Assembly (NCBI GenBank): GCA_036244855.1
Contig: BQKZ01002862.1
Location: 21,884-65,838 of the forward strand
Length of the DNA: 43,955 nucleotides
Direction of reading: 5' to 3'
DNA from: Temnopleurus reevesii
Lineage: Eukaryota; Echinodermata; Echinoidea; Temnopleuroida; Temnopleuridae
Below, piece after piece: positions 11,901-21,134 of the stretch. The notes beneath the pieces were generated by a model. That model did no database searches, had not been told where the DNA came from, and saw nothing but the letters and a program-made list of their open reading frames with translations. The translations under genes and the position numbers were made by a program. How positions within the stretch are numbered: position 1 is the first letter of the stretch; each line of letters starts with the position of its first letter.

Positions 11901-13865
11901 TGTGAAATCCAGCCCCAATTAACAATATCTTGATTTTCATAATCAAAATTTTAAAAAAGAACTTTGACCTAGACTAGTTACATCCTGAATCATAGGTGAC
12001 TAGACCAATGTTTATAGGTCTTCCTTTCCTGGGATACCCCTGTTGAAATCTTATCTTCTTACGATGTATTGTTGTAGGATGTAAACTAATATTATGTATG
12101 TTGTTATGGAGATGAGCAAACACATTTTCGTGTCTAGTTTCACTATAATTCTAATTTGTATTGTATCTCTGAAGTGCAAGTTCTTAAATCTGTATGTAAT
12201 ATCAGATCTTGAACTGCCACATCTTCAAAAGTTCCAAGTTTTTATATTTGGAGTTAGTTCTGTTACTCAAAGATTTAGGGGTCTTGTTTTTACTAAAACT
12301 AAACTAAAAAAAAATGCCAAGTGCGCTGGTGGCTGCCGGGCTAAAGCCAGGGTAATAAATGCAAAGCACCTTGAGCACTGTAATAAACCAGTTACAAAGA
12401 AAATGACACTCATTTTATTTGCAACAAAGTTTCTTGAATTTTCTTGATGCATGAGATAACGAAAAGCTATGAAGAACTAAAACATTTCACTTGCTTTGAA
12501 CATTTGTTCAAGTCAATGCACTGATAAGAATGTATGTAACTTGGAATTGGATGACATTTTAACATCACTCGCTTATAATTTTGAGTTGCCAACCATACAA
12601 AGATTTTATTATTTTTGTTTGAATGTTCGGATTTCAAAATTTGAAATATATATCTAGTCAGTCTCCTTTTATTCACTTACACACCTACTGGATTATTGCA
12701 TGTAATCTGAATTGTAATTTTGAGCTATTGATGCTCAAACGTGTCCAATGTATTTTTCTGTAACACCATGGATTAATTCAAGAGTTATTTTAAAGTGTTT
12801 TTTTGTTTTGTTTGTCCTTTCGCTTTAGGTGACCCTGACTACAAGCCATATGTATGCAGCGATGCAGACACTGCTATTCTACCTCTCGATGGCACTGAGG
12901 AATGTATCATCATCGCCTGTGATGGTCTGTGGGATGTAGTCACTCCAGACACTGCTTGCAGCGCCATTGAAGAGTTCATCAAGTCAGGGGCGGATCTATC
13001 TGGCATGGCCCCCAAGCTGGTCACCATGGCGAAGGAGGCGGGATCCAATGATAACATCACCGTAATGGTCGTGTTTCTGAATCCGTTTAGGCAGGGGAAA
13101 GAGGCAGGAAGCGGGAGCAATAAGGAAGATGTTGTTGTGTCTGGTGAAGGAGATGGAGAGAAAGACTCTGGAGATGTGTTAGAAAGTGAAGCTGATGCAC
13201 CCAGTGAAGGCCCTAAGGAGGATAGCCCACCACCGGCCAGTAGTCAGGACGCAGATCTACAGCAGGGAATACAAAACATGGTTGTACAAAGTGAGGTAGA
13301 TGCCAATGCGAACAATAACAATATCAACCGGCAAAGTAGACGGAAAGACAGCAAGAGCGGTAGCAGTTTGTCCAAACAAACCAAAGGCCTTGTGATTAAA
13401 AATGGTGTGAATGGTATCAGTAGAAGTCCGAAAAATAGGAAAAATATGACCGGAAACTACTCACCGGAGAAGAATGGTTACAGTCCTGAACTCATCTCAG
13501 ATTACGCGAAAACGAACTCCATGCCGACAGTTAACCGCCGTAGCTCATTTGGTAGGAAAGGCATGAGCCCTATACGAAGGACCTCAAGCACACCGGCTGC
13601 CCATCCAAGAAAACTCTCTTCCTCTAATAATGTGGAGAATGTGGATATTACAGACTTGGGAGTTATTTCTAAATCAGAGAAGAAAAGAAGCGCCACAAAG
13701 AGTGTTCCTGCTCAGCATAATTCAATGCCTATCACTCTCAAACCAAAGAGTTTAACACGAACAAGGTCTCTCCCTCGGGACCCTAAACTGGCTGCCATCA
13801 TGAAGAACAAGCTTGCAGCAGCTAACAATCAGTCGGCACAAAAGAACCCTGATATTTTGCGCTGA
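5800..13865 (+). CDS. PPM1E: PP2C/PPM-family Ser/Thr phosphatase, PPM1E/PPM1F (CaMK phosphatase, POPX) type; six exons, N-terminus missing
   Basis: Join 5800-5909, 7940-8145, 8968-9162, 9868-10011, 10704-10797 and 12829-13865; all phases agree and give about 594 residues. Counting from the first full codon, seen in order are [18 protein letters not shown] (Glu87/Asp88), YDGHGG (Asp119), [47 protein letters not shown] (Asp281) and [13 protein letters not shown] (Asp324). These are the PPM Mn/Mg-binding and core motifs. The family dephosphorylates CaM kinases and PAK. The [10 protein letters not shown] segment and the long tail (about 260 residues, acidic then basic, Ser/Arg-rich) resemble vertebrate PPM1E more than the shorter PPM1F. 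An invertebrate may have a single co-orthologue, so the symbol is approximate. The N-terminal coding exon(s) are not found. Confidence 0.9.
5910..7939 (+). other. Intron of PPM1E-like gene with inverted-repeat element
   Basis: GT-AG intron. It holds the MITE at 6338-6520 and an imperfect palindrome at about 7615-7795, whose ends share a CCCACT/AGTGGG core. Otherwise it is AT-rich sequence with nothing I can name. Confidence 0.7.
6338..6520. mobile_element. MITE with TACAGTCAAACCTGTCTA terminal inverted repeats
   Basis: The left end TACAGTCAAACCTGTCTA is mirrored by TAGACAGGTTTGACTGTA at the right end. The interior carries repeated GTGGCCACTATAGACAGGT-like subunits. Length is 183 bp with TA at both edges, as expected of a non-autonomous Tc1/mariner-type element. 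No transposase frame is present. Diverged relatives with the 'actatagacag' core lie at about 23840-23970 and 24600-24720. Confidence 0.85.
7940..8145 (+). CDS. PPM1E: PPM1E-like exon with RNTRRKMED motif
   Basis: The acceptor TTTTCTAG precedes TA|ATC GAG. The exon encodes [20 protein letters not shown], then the segment [20 protein letters not shown], and ends in phase 0 before GTATGT. RxxRRKMED is PPM motif 1: the Arg contacts phosphate and Glu/Asp support the metal centre in characterised family members. Confidence 0.92.
8146..8967 (+). other. Intron of PPM1E-like gene containing a decayed exon copy
   Basis: AT-rich intron with a T-rich run near 8410. Its 3' part carries the partial duplicate of exon 3, listed separately at 8794-8928. 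Confidence 0.7.
8794..8928 (+). pseudogene. Partial upstream duplicate of PPM1E-like exon 3 ending in an in-frame stop
   Basis: After an intact CAG acceptor the segment repeats the first 44 codons of the exon at 8968, 174 bp downstream. It reads [20 protein letters not shown] and so on to QSPT, then TAA. Homology stops there: the rest of the exon and the donor are absent. Thirteen codons differ from the intact copy and ten of those changes are synonymous. The metal-site motif is DGHGS instead of DGHGG. If spliced in, it would truncate the phosphatase. It may be a relic, or a poison or alternative exon. Confidence 0.85.
8968..9162 (+). CDS. PPM1E: PPM1E-like exon 3 with YDGHGG motif
   Basis: The acceptor CCTATAG precedes GAG CCT GAT GAC. 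The exon encodes [18 protein letters not shown], continues to [15 protein letters not shown], and ends in phase 0 before GTGAGT. DGHGG supplies the aspartate of the binuclear metal centre. This is the intact member of a tandem pair whose upstream partner is truncated. Confidence 0.95.
9657..9719 (+). pseudogene. Decayed fragment A of PPM1E-like exon 4
   Basis: The stretch starting GCAGTGGTAGTAGAGCC matches the middle of the exon at 9868 (GCAGTAGTCATAGAGCC) through CATCTTACGTGGCTA. After an internal deletion it resumes at GATAATAA. It lacks the exon start and an open frame, so it is a relic. Confidence 0.75.
9727..9826 (+). pseudogene. Decayed fragment B of PPM1E-like exon 4 with intact acceptor
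   Basis: TTTTCTGTTTCTTTCAG is identical to the acceptor of the true exon. It is followed by a near-identical exon head (AGTCTTCGAAGTGGAAGC versus GGTCTTCGAAGTGGAAGC). An insertion containing an in-frame TAG follows, then a second matching block ending CAGCATGG. The offset to the true exon is 124 bp. It would truncate the protein if used. Confidence 0.82.
9868..10011 (+). CDS. PPM1E: PPM1E-like exon 4 with GSTG and WLGDSQ motifs
   Basis: CTTTCAG precedes GGT CTT CGA AGT. The exon encodes [20 protein letters not shown] and [17 protein letters not shown], and ends ...HKPDRE in phase 0 before GTAAGA (48 codons). GSTG and the following beta-strand with GDS are PPM motifs in the core beta sandwich. 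Confidence 0.95.
10012..10703 (+). other. Intron of PPM1E-like gene
   Basis: AT-rich GT-AG intron. I see no repeat or exon copy in it. Confidence 0.7.
10704..10797 (+). CDS. PPM1E: PPM1E-like exon 5
   Basis: TTACAG precedes GAT GAG AAG. The exon encodes [11 protein letters not shown], then [20 protein letters not shown], and leaves one base (G), which joins GT of the next exon to make the Gly of SIGDPD. The [16 protein letters not shown] stretch is diagnostic for the PPM1E/F subgroup. Confidence 0.94.
10798..12828 (+). other. Intron of PPM1E-like gene with one dispersed repeat
   Basis: Bases 10830-11010 resemble 27475-27640 in a GLE1 intron: GAGGAAAGAAT, GAGAGAGTTT, AGAAGAGTTTTCCT and AAATCATTCTTCTTTTTCCAT-type blocks occur in the same order. 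This is a diverged dispersed repeat of unknown class. The rest is AT-rich with nothing I recognise. Confidence 0.65.
12829..13865 (+). CDS. PPM1E: PPM1E-like terminal exon: end of catalytic core plus long C-terminal tail
   Basis: CGCTTTAG precedes GT GAC CCT GAC. The core part carries [18 protein letters not shown] and [13 protein letters not shown], with the last metal-binding aspartates. About 260 residues follow with no fold that I recognise: first Glu/Asp/Ser-rich, then Asn-rich (NANNNNIN), then Arg/Ser-rich with [18 protein letters not shown] and RTRSLPRDP. These look like basophilic-kinase and possible 14-3-3 sites. The stop is TGA at 13863-13865. In vertebrate PPM1E the long tail directs nuclear localisation; a similar role here is inference. 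Confidence 0.94.
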
Positions 13866-13965
13866 GACCTGCTGGAGATTGCGTCATCGTAAGTGTGGCC
13901 TTTAATGCAGAAGAGCTGTCCAAAAATTTTTCGCAACAGCCTTCATAAGGATTGCCTTCAATGAC

Positions 13966-14118
13966 GAGTGTCTTAGACCGTGTCTTCAACCGTGTCTTAG
14001 ACCGTGTCTTCAACCGTGTCTTTGACCGTGTCTTTGACCTTGTCTTTGACCGTGTCTTTGACCCTGTTTTTGACCATGTCTTTGACTGTGTCTTCAACCG
14101 TGTCTTGACCATGTCTGT
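13966..14118. repeat. 12-bp minisatellite (unit GTGTCTTNGACC)
   Basis: About twelve imperfect units of 12 bp lie 100 bp downstream of the phosphatase stop codon. The variable positions give GACC or AACC and T, A or C after GTGTCTT. Because 12 is a multiple of three, both strands stay open, reading as DRVF-type or KTRS-type repeats. I regard this as a by-product, not a coding repeat. Confidence 0.92.
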
Positions 14119-16429
14119 AGGCCTTCTGTGTGTTCCTAATATTAAAATGTGTGTTTTATCATTGATTTATCTGAGAATCATGATATCTGCAAAACCAATG
14201 CACATATTTAAATAGCTTATAGCATAATAAGATATTCGGTTTGAAAATAAGAATAGAAATCTTTCCAAGCGCTACATTTGGGGTAAGCTCATTTTTTTTC
14301 CAGAGATAATGGAATGGCAGCATTTGCCCCAAAGTTTTCTATTCTAAGAAAAAGTAAATCATTCTAAAGATATTCAGATTTTGAATCACTGCTTATATGT
14401 TATTAAAAAACATATAAAACAGAAAAACAGGAAATTCTTGGCCATGTTTTATGAAAATTCACCGTCTGTGATGAAAAAAATTGCATGAGTACCATCAGTA
14501 GTAAACCATCCCGCTTGCTACATGTATCATCAAAATTAATAGATTTCTGATGATTTACCAAGCATTAGCAACTCGAAGGATGAGGTTTTCATAGAAGATT
14601 GAAAGTAGGACATTGATATTAGCGGAGTCTGTACATAATGAGAGAAGATAATAAGATTGTGATGTATTCTATAATGTAATGCAACTCGTAATGCAATATG
14701 TTGATGTGGAGCTGAGCTGAACTTTTAAAGAAGTAAAGAACAAACTCAGACAACCAAAGCATGTTCTTTGTAAATCATCTATTAGAAGGAAACAAATATA
14801 TTGATTCTTAACTAAATATAATTGTATGTTCAATAATAAATAGAAAAGTATGAAAAAATATCATGATTAGGGTAATCTAATGGAATTGTTGTTAGATTCT
14901 GCTGATACAGTATGCAATCAAAATTAGAGTTATTATTTTATAGCAATTTCTGTCCCCAAATTAAATCTTAGTTGGTAATATGTGGGATATACTGTGGATT
15001 GACATGATTATACATGTACCATTGATGTTATGCTGAGGATGTATTAAAACTAACGTGGTTCTAGGGAATTTACACAAAGCAATTTGCACTACATATTTAT
15101 GCATGCTGATTACTACATGAGTTTCAAATGCTTATAAATGAATTGACTTGCACCGAATTTGGTGTTCTGTTCAAAAGCTCTGTCAGTGGAACGTCTAACT
15201 ACCCAATATTATCTATAATGAAAATGAGTTTGGCTTTATACACAGAGGCTGGTCTTAAACCTAATGCAAATTATCCATATCAAGCTATCCTCCCTTTCAA
15301 ATAGATAAGCAATTTCTTATGACTGTACCATACATGTAGGGTAGTTTCTCACATTTCCATTAGTTTCTGCTAACTTTTTGTTCTTGAGCACTCTTCAAAT
15401 CTTCCATTTCTCTCTACCTTACTTAAGTAAAAGGTCTTGAATGCCTGGTAAAGTGACTTGCTTTAAAATCTCACATTTTCTACCTCGTTCCAAACGTGCT
15501 GTATACTGTACACATATGTTCTATGCCACTGAAACGTGAAACACTCTGAAAACTTTGATGATATGCAATGGACTATTGACTTTGAAATCTTTTTGGGGAA
15601 GTAAAAGCACCTTGATTTTGATAATTTGGAAGAATTTTTGTAGTATGCAAAATATAAAAATGTTAATGATGGTAGGAGTATACACATGAATGATAAATTG
15701 AAATGCTATTGTGGAGACATTCTTCTGCAGTGCATGTATGTTTGATAACAAAAGGTTGATTTCTGTTATAAAAAAGTGAATAATAAGATTTATGTTGTAT
15801 ACTGATAGGCTGAATGGACAAACCTGTGATTCACAACGATATAATGTGTTGGGTTATTTGAATGTAGAAAATGGTTGCAAGGAAGTAAAATTTTGTAAGA
15901 TTTTGCCCGTGTCATTTATTTATGATTTTTCCCATTTTTCATTCACTTTTGTATTCCTTAACGACTATTATTAATTTTATTCTAGCCCCTACTAATGACA
16001 TCCTACAACTTTGTGTTGGTTTTAATTATTTGTTTTAATGGAAGAAACAATTTTTAATCATGTGTAACAAAAAATAATTTTGACAGGATGAAATAGAGAT
16101 GGATTTTTATTTTTATTTTTTAGGGACTTTATTGTGAAGTTGGCCTTTATTTCTATAACCTTATTGATACATTGAACATTTGGTAGAATGTCAATTTTTA
16201 ATCATGTGTATGTTTGTTTGTTTGATTTACTCCTTGATGATGGCTACATTTGACATCTTCCTACAAGACCCTACCTCTATCTGACTACCATCCATTTCTT
16301 CCATATTCACTTGCACAGTAAACTGTCTGCTTCATCCATGTAGGCTGCAAACCATCCCAAACTTTTATGAATTATAGAGAGACCAATGCATTTCAAGACC
16401 AACTAAAATTGAATTTAGTGAATTGATGT

Positions 16430-16508
16430 AGAATGATAATGATAATAATACATGGATCTTATATAGCGCACTTTCCATCCTAATTAGATGCTCAATGCGC
16501 TCAGAGTA
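16430..16508. repeat. (TAA)n-associated 'tatatagcgc' dispersed repeat
   Basis: GATAATGATAATAATACATG is followed by GATCTTATATAGCGCACTTT and a GCTCAATGCGCTCAGAG block. Related copies are at 16673, 26167, 38375 and 39369. Longer copies end with a GGTTCGAATCC-like B box, suggesting a tRNA-derived SINE. Confidence 0.7.
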
Positions 16509-16672
16509 AATTGATTAAATGTGTGGGTGCTTGTCACAATGATTTGCTTACATGTTATCACAATAAAATTCAGGACAATGAAATCACATTGGGATCACTG
16601 GACCACGTCTATTGTTATGAGATTTTATAGTGTTAACAGGTAGCAATGGATTCTGACTTGCACTGTAGCCCA

Positions 16673-16747
16673 ATTGTAATAATAATAATAATAATATTGG
16701 CATTTATATAGCGCTCTTACAGAAATATGTATCACAGCGCTTTACAG
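16673..16747. repeat. (TAA)n-associated 'tatatagcgc' dispersed repeat
   Basis: TAATAATAATAATAATATT is followed by GGCATTTATATAGCGCTCTT and CACAGCGCTTTACAG. It has the same layout as the copy at 16430. Confidence 0.7.
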
Positions 16748-16883
16748 TGTCAAAGAAAATTGATTACCTACACAAAATACGTAACAACAAATTATTTAAC
16801 TATTAAAGAGAAAGGTTTGTATGGGAACGTTGAAAGATAGCAAGAGAAGAAGAAGATCGAACAGCCTGAGGGAGATTATTCCA

Positions 16884-17681
16884 NNNNNNNNNNNNNNNNN
16901 NNNNNNNNNNNNNNNNNNNNNNNNNNNNNNNNNNNNNNNNNNNNNNNNNNNNNNNNNNNNNNNNNNNNNNNNNNNNNNNNNNNNNNNNNNNNNNNNNNNN
17001 NNNNNNNNNNNNNNNNNNNNNNNNNNNNNNNNNNNNNNNNNNNNNNNNNNNNNNNNNNNNNNNNNNNNNNNNNNNNNNNNNNNNNNNNNNNNNNNNNNNN
17101 NNNNNNNNNNNNNNNNNNNNNNNNNNNNNNNNNNNNNNNNNNNNNNNNNNNNNNNNNNNNNNNNNNNNNNNNNNNNNNNNNNNNNNNNNNNNNNNNNNNN
17201 NNNNNNNNNNNNNNNNNNNNNNNNNNNNNNNNNNNNNNNNNNNNNNNNNNNNNNNNNNNNNNNNNNNNNNNNNNNNNNNNNNNNNNNNNNNNNNNNNNNN
17301 NNNNNNNNNNNNNNNNNNNNNNNNNNNNNNNNNNNNNNNNNNNNNNNNNNNNNNNNNNNNNNNNNNNNNNNNNNNNNNNNNNNNNNNNNNNNNNNNNNNN
17401 NNNNNNNNNNNNNNNNNNNNNNNNNNNNNNNNNNNNNNNNNNNNNNNNNNNNNNNNNNNNNNNNNNNNNNNNNNNNNNNNNNNNNNNNNNNNNNNNNNNN
17501 NNNNNNNNNNNNNNNNNNNNNNNNNNNNNNNNNNNNNNNNNNNNNNNNNNNNNNNNNNNNNNNNNNNNNNNNNNNNNNNNNNNNNNNNNNNNNNNNNNNN
17601 NNNNNNNNNNNNNNNNNNNNNNNNNNNNNNNNNNNNNNNNNNNNNNNNNNNNNNNNNNNNNNNNNNNNNNNNNNNNNNNNN
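16884..17681. other. Assembly gap (run of N)
   Basis: 798 undetermined bases. Open frames running through the gap are meaningless. Confidence 1.
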
Positions 17682-17960
17682 GGGCAGAAAACTTGTACAA
17701 AGTCAACCACTATAGCTCACGTATAACAGAAAAATTGATCCAATTTCTTTCAAACTTAGGTATAAGGTATTAGGTATAAGCATGTGAGGATCGAAGAACT
17801 TATGAGATTTTGGGTTTGTGGGGTCAAAGGTGGCAGTGCCCAGAATTTGTAAAATGTTTTTGATTTCTTATGGCATAGAACAAGCCATACATATCTTTCT
17901 GATTGCGTGATGGCGGAGGCATAAATTTTGACCATGCGCGGTCGAGGATTCATCTAGTTT
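17682..17960. repeat. Dispersed repeat, copy 2
   Basis: 17820-17960 repeats the first 140 bases of the window almost exactly. The element probably extends left to the gap edge, since 17682-17819 has the same character, but the other copy is cut off so this cannot be checked. Confidence 0.8.
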
Positions 17961-19925
17961 AAGGTATTAGCTGTGCATTATGCTGTTATCTTATTCATGG
18001 TTGTACAAGTAGACTGTTTACGTCTTAGATTGCTTTTTTAAACCATTGGTTATGGGAACCAGGGAATCCCCACACAAAGTCTATGGGGATTGCAGAATTT
18101 AGTTAATAAAGGGTTAAGGCTGTTCCATATCGCTCTGGCAATACTATGAATGCATCATAATTGATTCAGTTTGATAATGATAATAATAGTAATAGTAATT
18201 ATGAGAATGATATTGAAGATATTGAAGATAAAAGCTCTTATACATGTTCCTTTATTTTGCAATATTGCCACTTTTTGTTGGGGGGGGGGTAATATTGCCT
18301 CTTTCCCATCCAATGATGATAATGATAACAAAATAATGAAAGTGCAGTAAATTGTATTCTTATGTCCCATCTGCTGAATGTTTGGCATTATTACCTTTCT
18401 TTTCAAACCCAACACTTTCTCATTTAGAAGAGTCAAAATCACTTGACAACAAAGATTCTTTGAAGCTCATTAGCCTAGGGTTGAGGTTTTTATACTGGTT
18501 ATTTTATTAGAAATTTAAAAAAAATGATAAATGATATAAGAGCTTGATATAATTGTCTTTTTGTTATACACGTACAGCATGCTGTTATATTTTAACATAA
18601 AACATAACCATATGTTATAACTATGGAAAAAATTAAACCCTTTGCTCATTGTAACACTTATTTTTGCAAGTGCTAAATGATAGCCTCAATAGAAGATGTT
18701 TTGCAGTTATTGGACCCATAAGTACTTGATATTTCATATGCAATTCAAACTTTGTGCCCTTGAATGATCTCAGAGATACATTTAGGTTGGATTTGGATAA
18801 GAATTCATCCTTACTGTGTCATACTTCATTGGGTCATGTACATTTAATTGCCTTTGCCAGTGAATTGGTATTGTACATAGAAAGACTAAATTGGTCAAGT
18901 ATCATGCATATTGTAAATGATGTTCTATTAAACATATTTGCAATTATTTTGATTTTTAATGATAGACAAGTTGTTAAATGTACATAGGACATATAGAATA
19001 TATTGGGTTCTGAACCAACAACTGAAATTGATGTAATTTAGTGGTTGAGATGTTGAGATAAGTAAAGTTTTTTTTTCATTGACATGTTGAATGTGATATA
19101 CATTTTATATATAATTTGTGATTGTATAGAGTATAAAGTGTGTGTGCAGATAGGTTCTACGCATTTGTATCTTTTATTTGTATACATCAAAGTGACAGAG
19201 GTCAAGCAGGATTTGAGCAGAATAGGTAGAGAATTGTTACGGAATTCAATAAAATGATTGATGTAGTTACACAAAGGAAGTTTGTTTTGTTTGTATTAAT
19301 GAAGTGCTGAATGATTGTAGGGAAGATTGGTACAGATGTTCTCATTAACGAATACAGGAGATAATGATTATGATATTACAATGATGGTGTAATAATGCCC
19401 AAATATAGTTTGGTAGAGATGAAAAATGCGGATTTTATGTGGTGTTTACTACGGCATGTATACCATACACACATTTCAAGACCACTACATAATTTTTTAA
19501 TGAACTGATTCTTTTTTTAAATTTGAATTTGACCACTTAATCATATTTAACTCTCTCTCTCTTGGTAAAAACATTATTTATTATCGGACATATGCTAGAT
19601 AATTTTAAAGATTTTACAAAAGAATAATAAAAGGGTTTACCTGAAAACAAATTCTACAGTTCTGTACATGAGAAGATGTCCTTTATCAAGGATGAACATA
19701 CTGGTTAAAACTCAAGTCCATGAGGCATTGATTTTTACACCTTTCATGTAGGTAATAGCGTTGCCAAAACTCATTCATTGTTTACACCATTTTCTTGCAA
19801 TATGTTCTTGATACTCTATTTTATTTTATTTAGATTTGAAGGCAAACTTTAGGGGAAAACATATTTGCTTGTACCAATTATGAGAGCTTATGGCGATAAT
19901 ATAGCGGCTGCTGATGCTGATTATA
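17961..19925. other. Intergenic sequence, no gene seen
   Basis: AT-rich DNA with short simple repeats (a G run near 18280, TAATAG runs near 18180). No exon-like segment was found on either strand. Confidence 0.6.
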
Positions 19926-19987
19926 TGATGATGATAATGATGATGACGATACTATAACGATGATGATGATGATGATAATGATGATGG

Positions 19988-20024
<37 letters not shown>

Positions 20025-20326
20025 GATGATGATGGTGATGATGGTGATGATGATGATGATGATGATGATGGTGATGGTGATGGTGATGATGATGATGAAG
20101 ATGATGATGATGATGATAATGATGATAAAGATAATGATCATTATGATGAAGATGTTGATGCTGATGAAGATGATGATGATGGTGATGGTAGTGGAATACT
20201 GGTTTATGATGATGATGGCCGGTGCAGATGATGATGATGGTGATGACGGTGGTGGTGGTGGTGGTGGTAAACGATGATGATGATGATGATGATGGTGGTG
20301 GTGATGATGATGATGACGACGACGAC

Positions 20327-20398
<72 letters not shown>

Positions 20399-20428
20399 GG
20401 TGATGATGATGTTGATGAAGATGATGTT
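19926..20428. repeat. (GAT)n trinucleotide microsatellite, about 500 bp
   Basis: A nearly unbroken GAT/GGT/GAC/AAT trinucleotide array. The apparent poly-Asp, poly-His, poly-Ser and poly-Met open frames are all products of the simple repeat. It lies between the two genes, about 600 bp upstream of the GLE1 start. Confidence 0.97.
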
Positions 20429-21038
20429 TGATACTGATCTGTTTGGGTGATTTTTGAAGAAATATGATAGATATGATTGAAAAGCTGCAGATCAAGTTCA
20501 CTTTTTGAAGGCCCTATTAGATTTTGCAGGTGGGATGAGGCTGAGGGCAAATAGAAATAGAATCAAATAATAATTCTGAAGTATCAAAAGGCCAATCATA
20601 ATATAGAATTTAATTTTCTATCTGCAATTTACAATTTCGAAATCAAAATTTCCTGACCCTAAATGATTAAAAAATTATTGCAAGAATTTTGTAATCATCT
20701 GTAGGGTCGGGAAAATGTTATAATAATTTTTTGTTCAATATCAGTTTTATTTTCTCATACATTTCTTCATTGAGTTAAATAGCGTAATGTCTATTTCTTA
20801 ATTATTCGTAGATAAAAAGAAAAAAAAAAAAAAAGACATAATATCATGACATTTGGTACTTCTGATACAGTAATTGAACACGGTAGGCCTATAGGTATTA
20901 TTATTTTCCATTGGCTTTACATACAACGCTCAAAGATACCATAGCTCGCTTTCGCGGCGGAAAACCGAAAAGAAAGGAAGCCAAATTATTTGCTTTTCAG
21001 CGATAAGAAGACAATTTTTCGTATGTTTTTATTATCTG
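20429..21038 (+). promoter_or_regulatory. Presumed GLE1 promoter and 5' UTR
   Basis: The 600 bp upstream of the GLE1 start is AT-rich except for a short GC-richer block at about 20943-20975. That block, GCTCGCTTTCGCGGCGGAAAA, resembles an E2F-type site (TTTCGCGG). No TATA box is evident at a fixed distance. Location and function are inference. Confidence 0.4.
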
Positions 21039-21134
21039 ATGATCATGAGTACATCAACGCTTGAAGGACTTCGAACATCGAAAAAGGGAAACCTCATTTA
21101 TGACAAGTATTGGCTTGAAGATGGACGTGTTGAG
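21039..21134 (+). CDS. GLE1: GLE1 exon 1 (start)
   Basis: ATG ATC ATG AGT: the start is at 21039 or at the second ATG, 21045. The exon encodes MIMSTSTLEGLRTSKKGN, then LIYDKYWLEDGRVE, and stops in phase 0 at a GTTTGT donor. In human GLE1 the extreme N-terminus binds Nup155. Confidence 0.88.

Larger units (their letters stand above)
13866..16883 (+). other. 3' flank (UTR) of PPM1E-like gene and intergenic sequence
   Basis: It begins with the presumed 3' UTR and includes the 12-bp minisatellite at 13966-14118. AATAAA-like hexamers occur (for example about 14834), but none can be assigned as the poly(A) signal. Further on it is AT-rich intergenic DNA with two 'tatatagcgc' repeat copies at 16430-16508 and 16673-16747. 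No gene is seen. Confidence 0.6.

Noticed and set aside
13822..14215. KTRS- and DRVF-repeat open frames on both strands
   Set aside because: They are created by the 12-bp minisatellite downstream of the phosphatase stop.
16796..17726. Open frames of 276-304 codons on both strands
   Set aside because: They consist almost entirely of unknown residues from the N run.
19878..20550. Open frames of about 200 codons rich in His, Ser or Ile on the minus strand
   Set aside because: They are translations of the (GAT)n microsatellite in its different frames.
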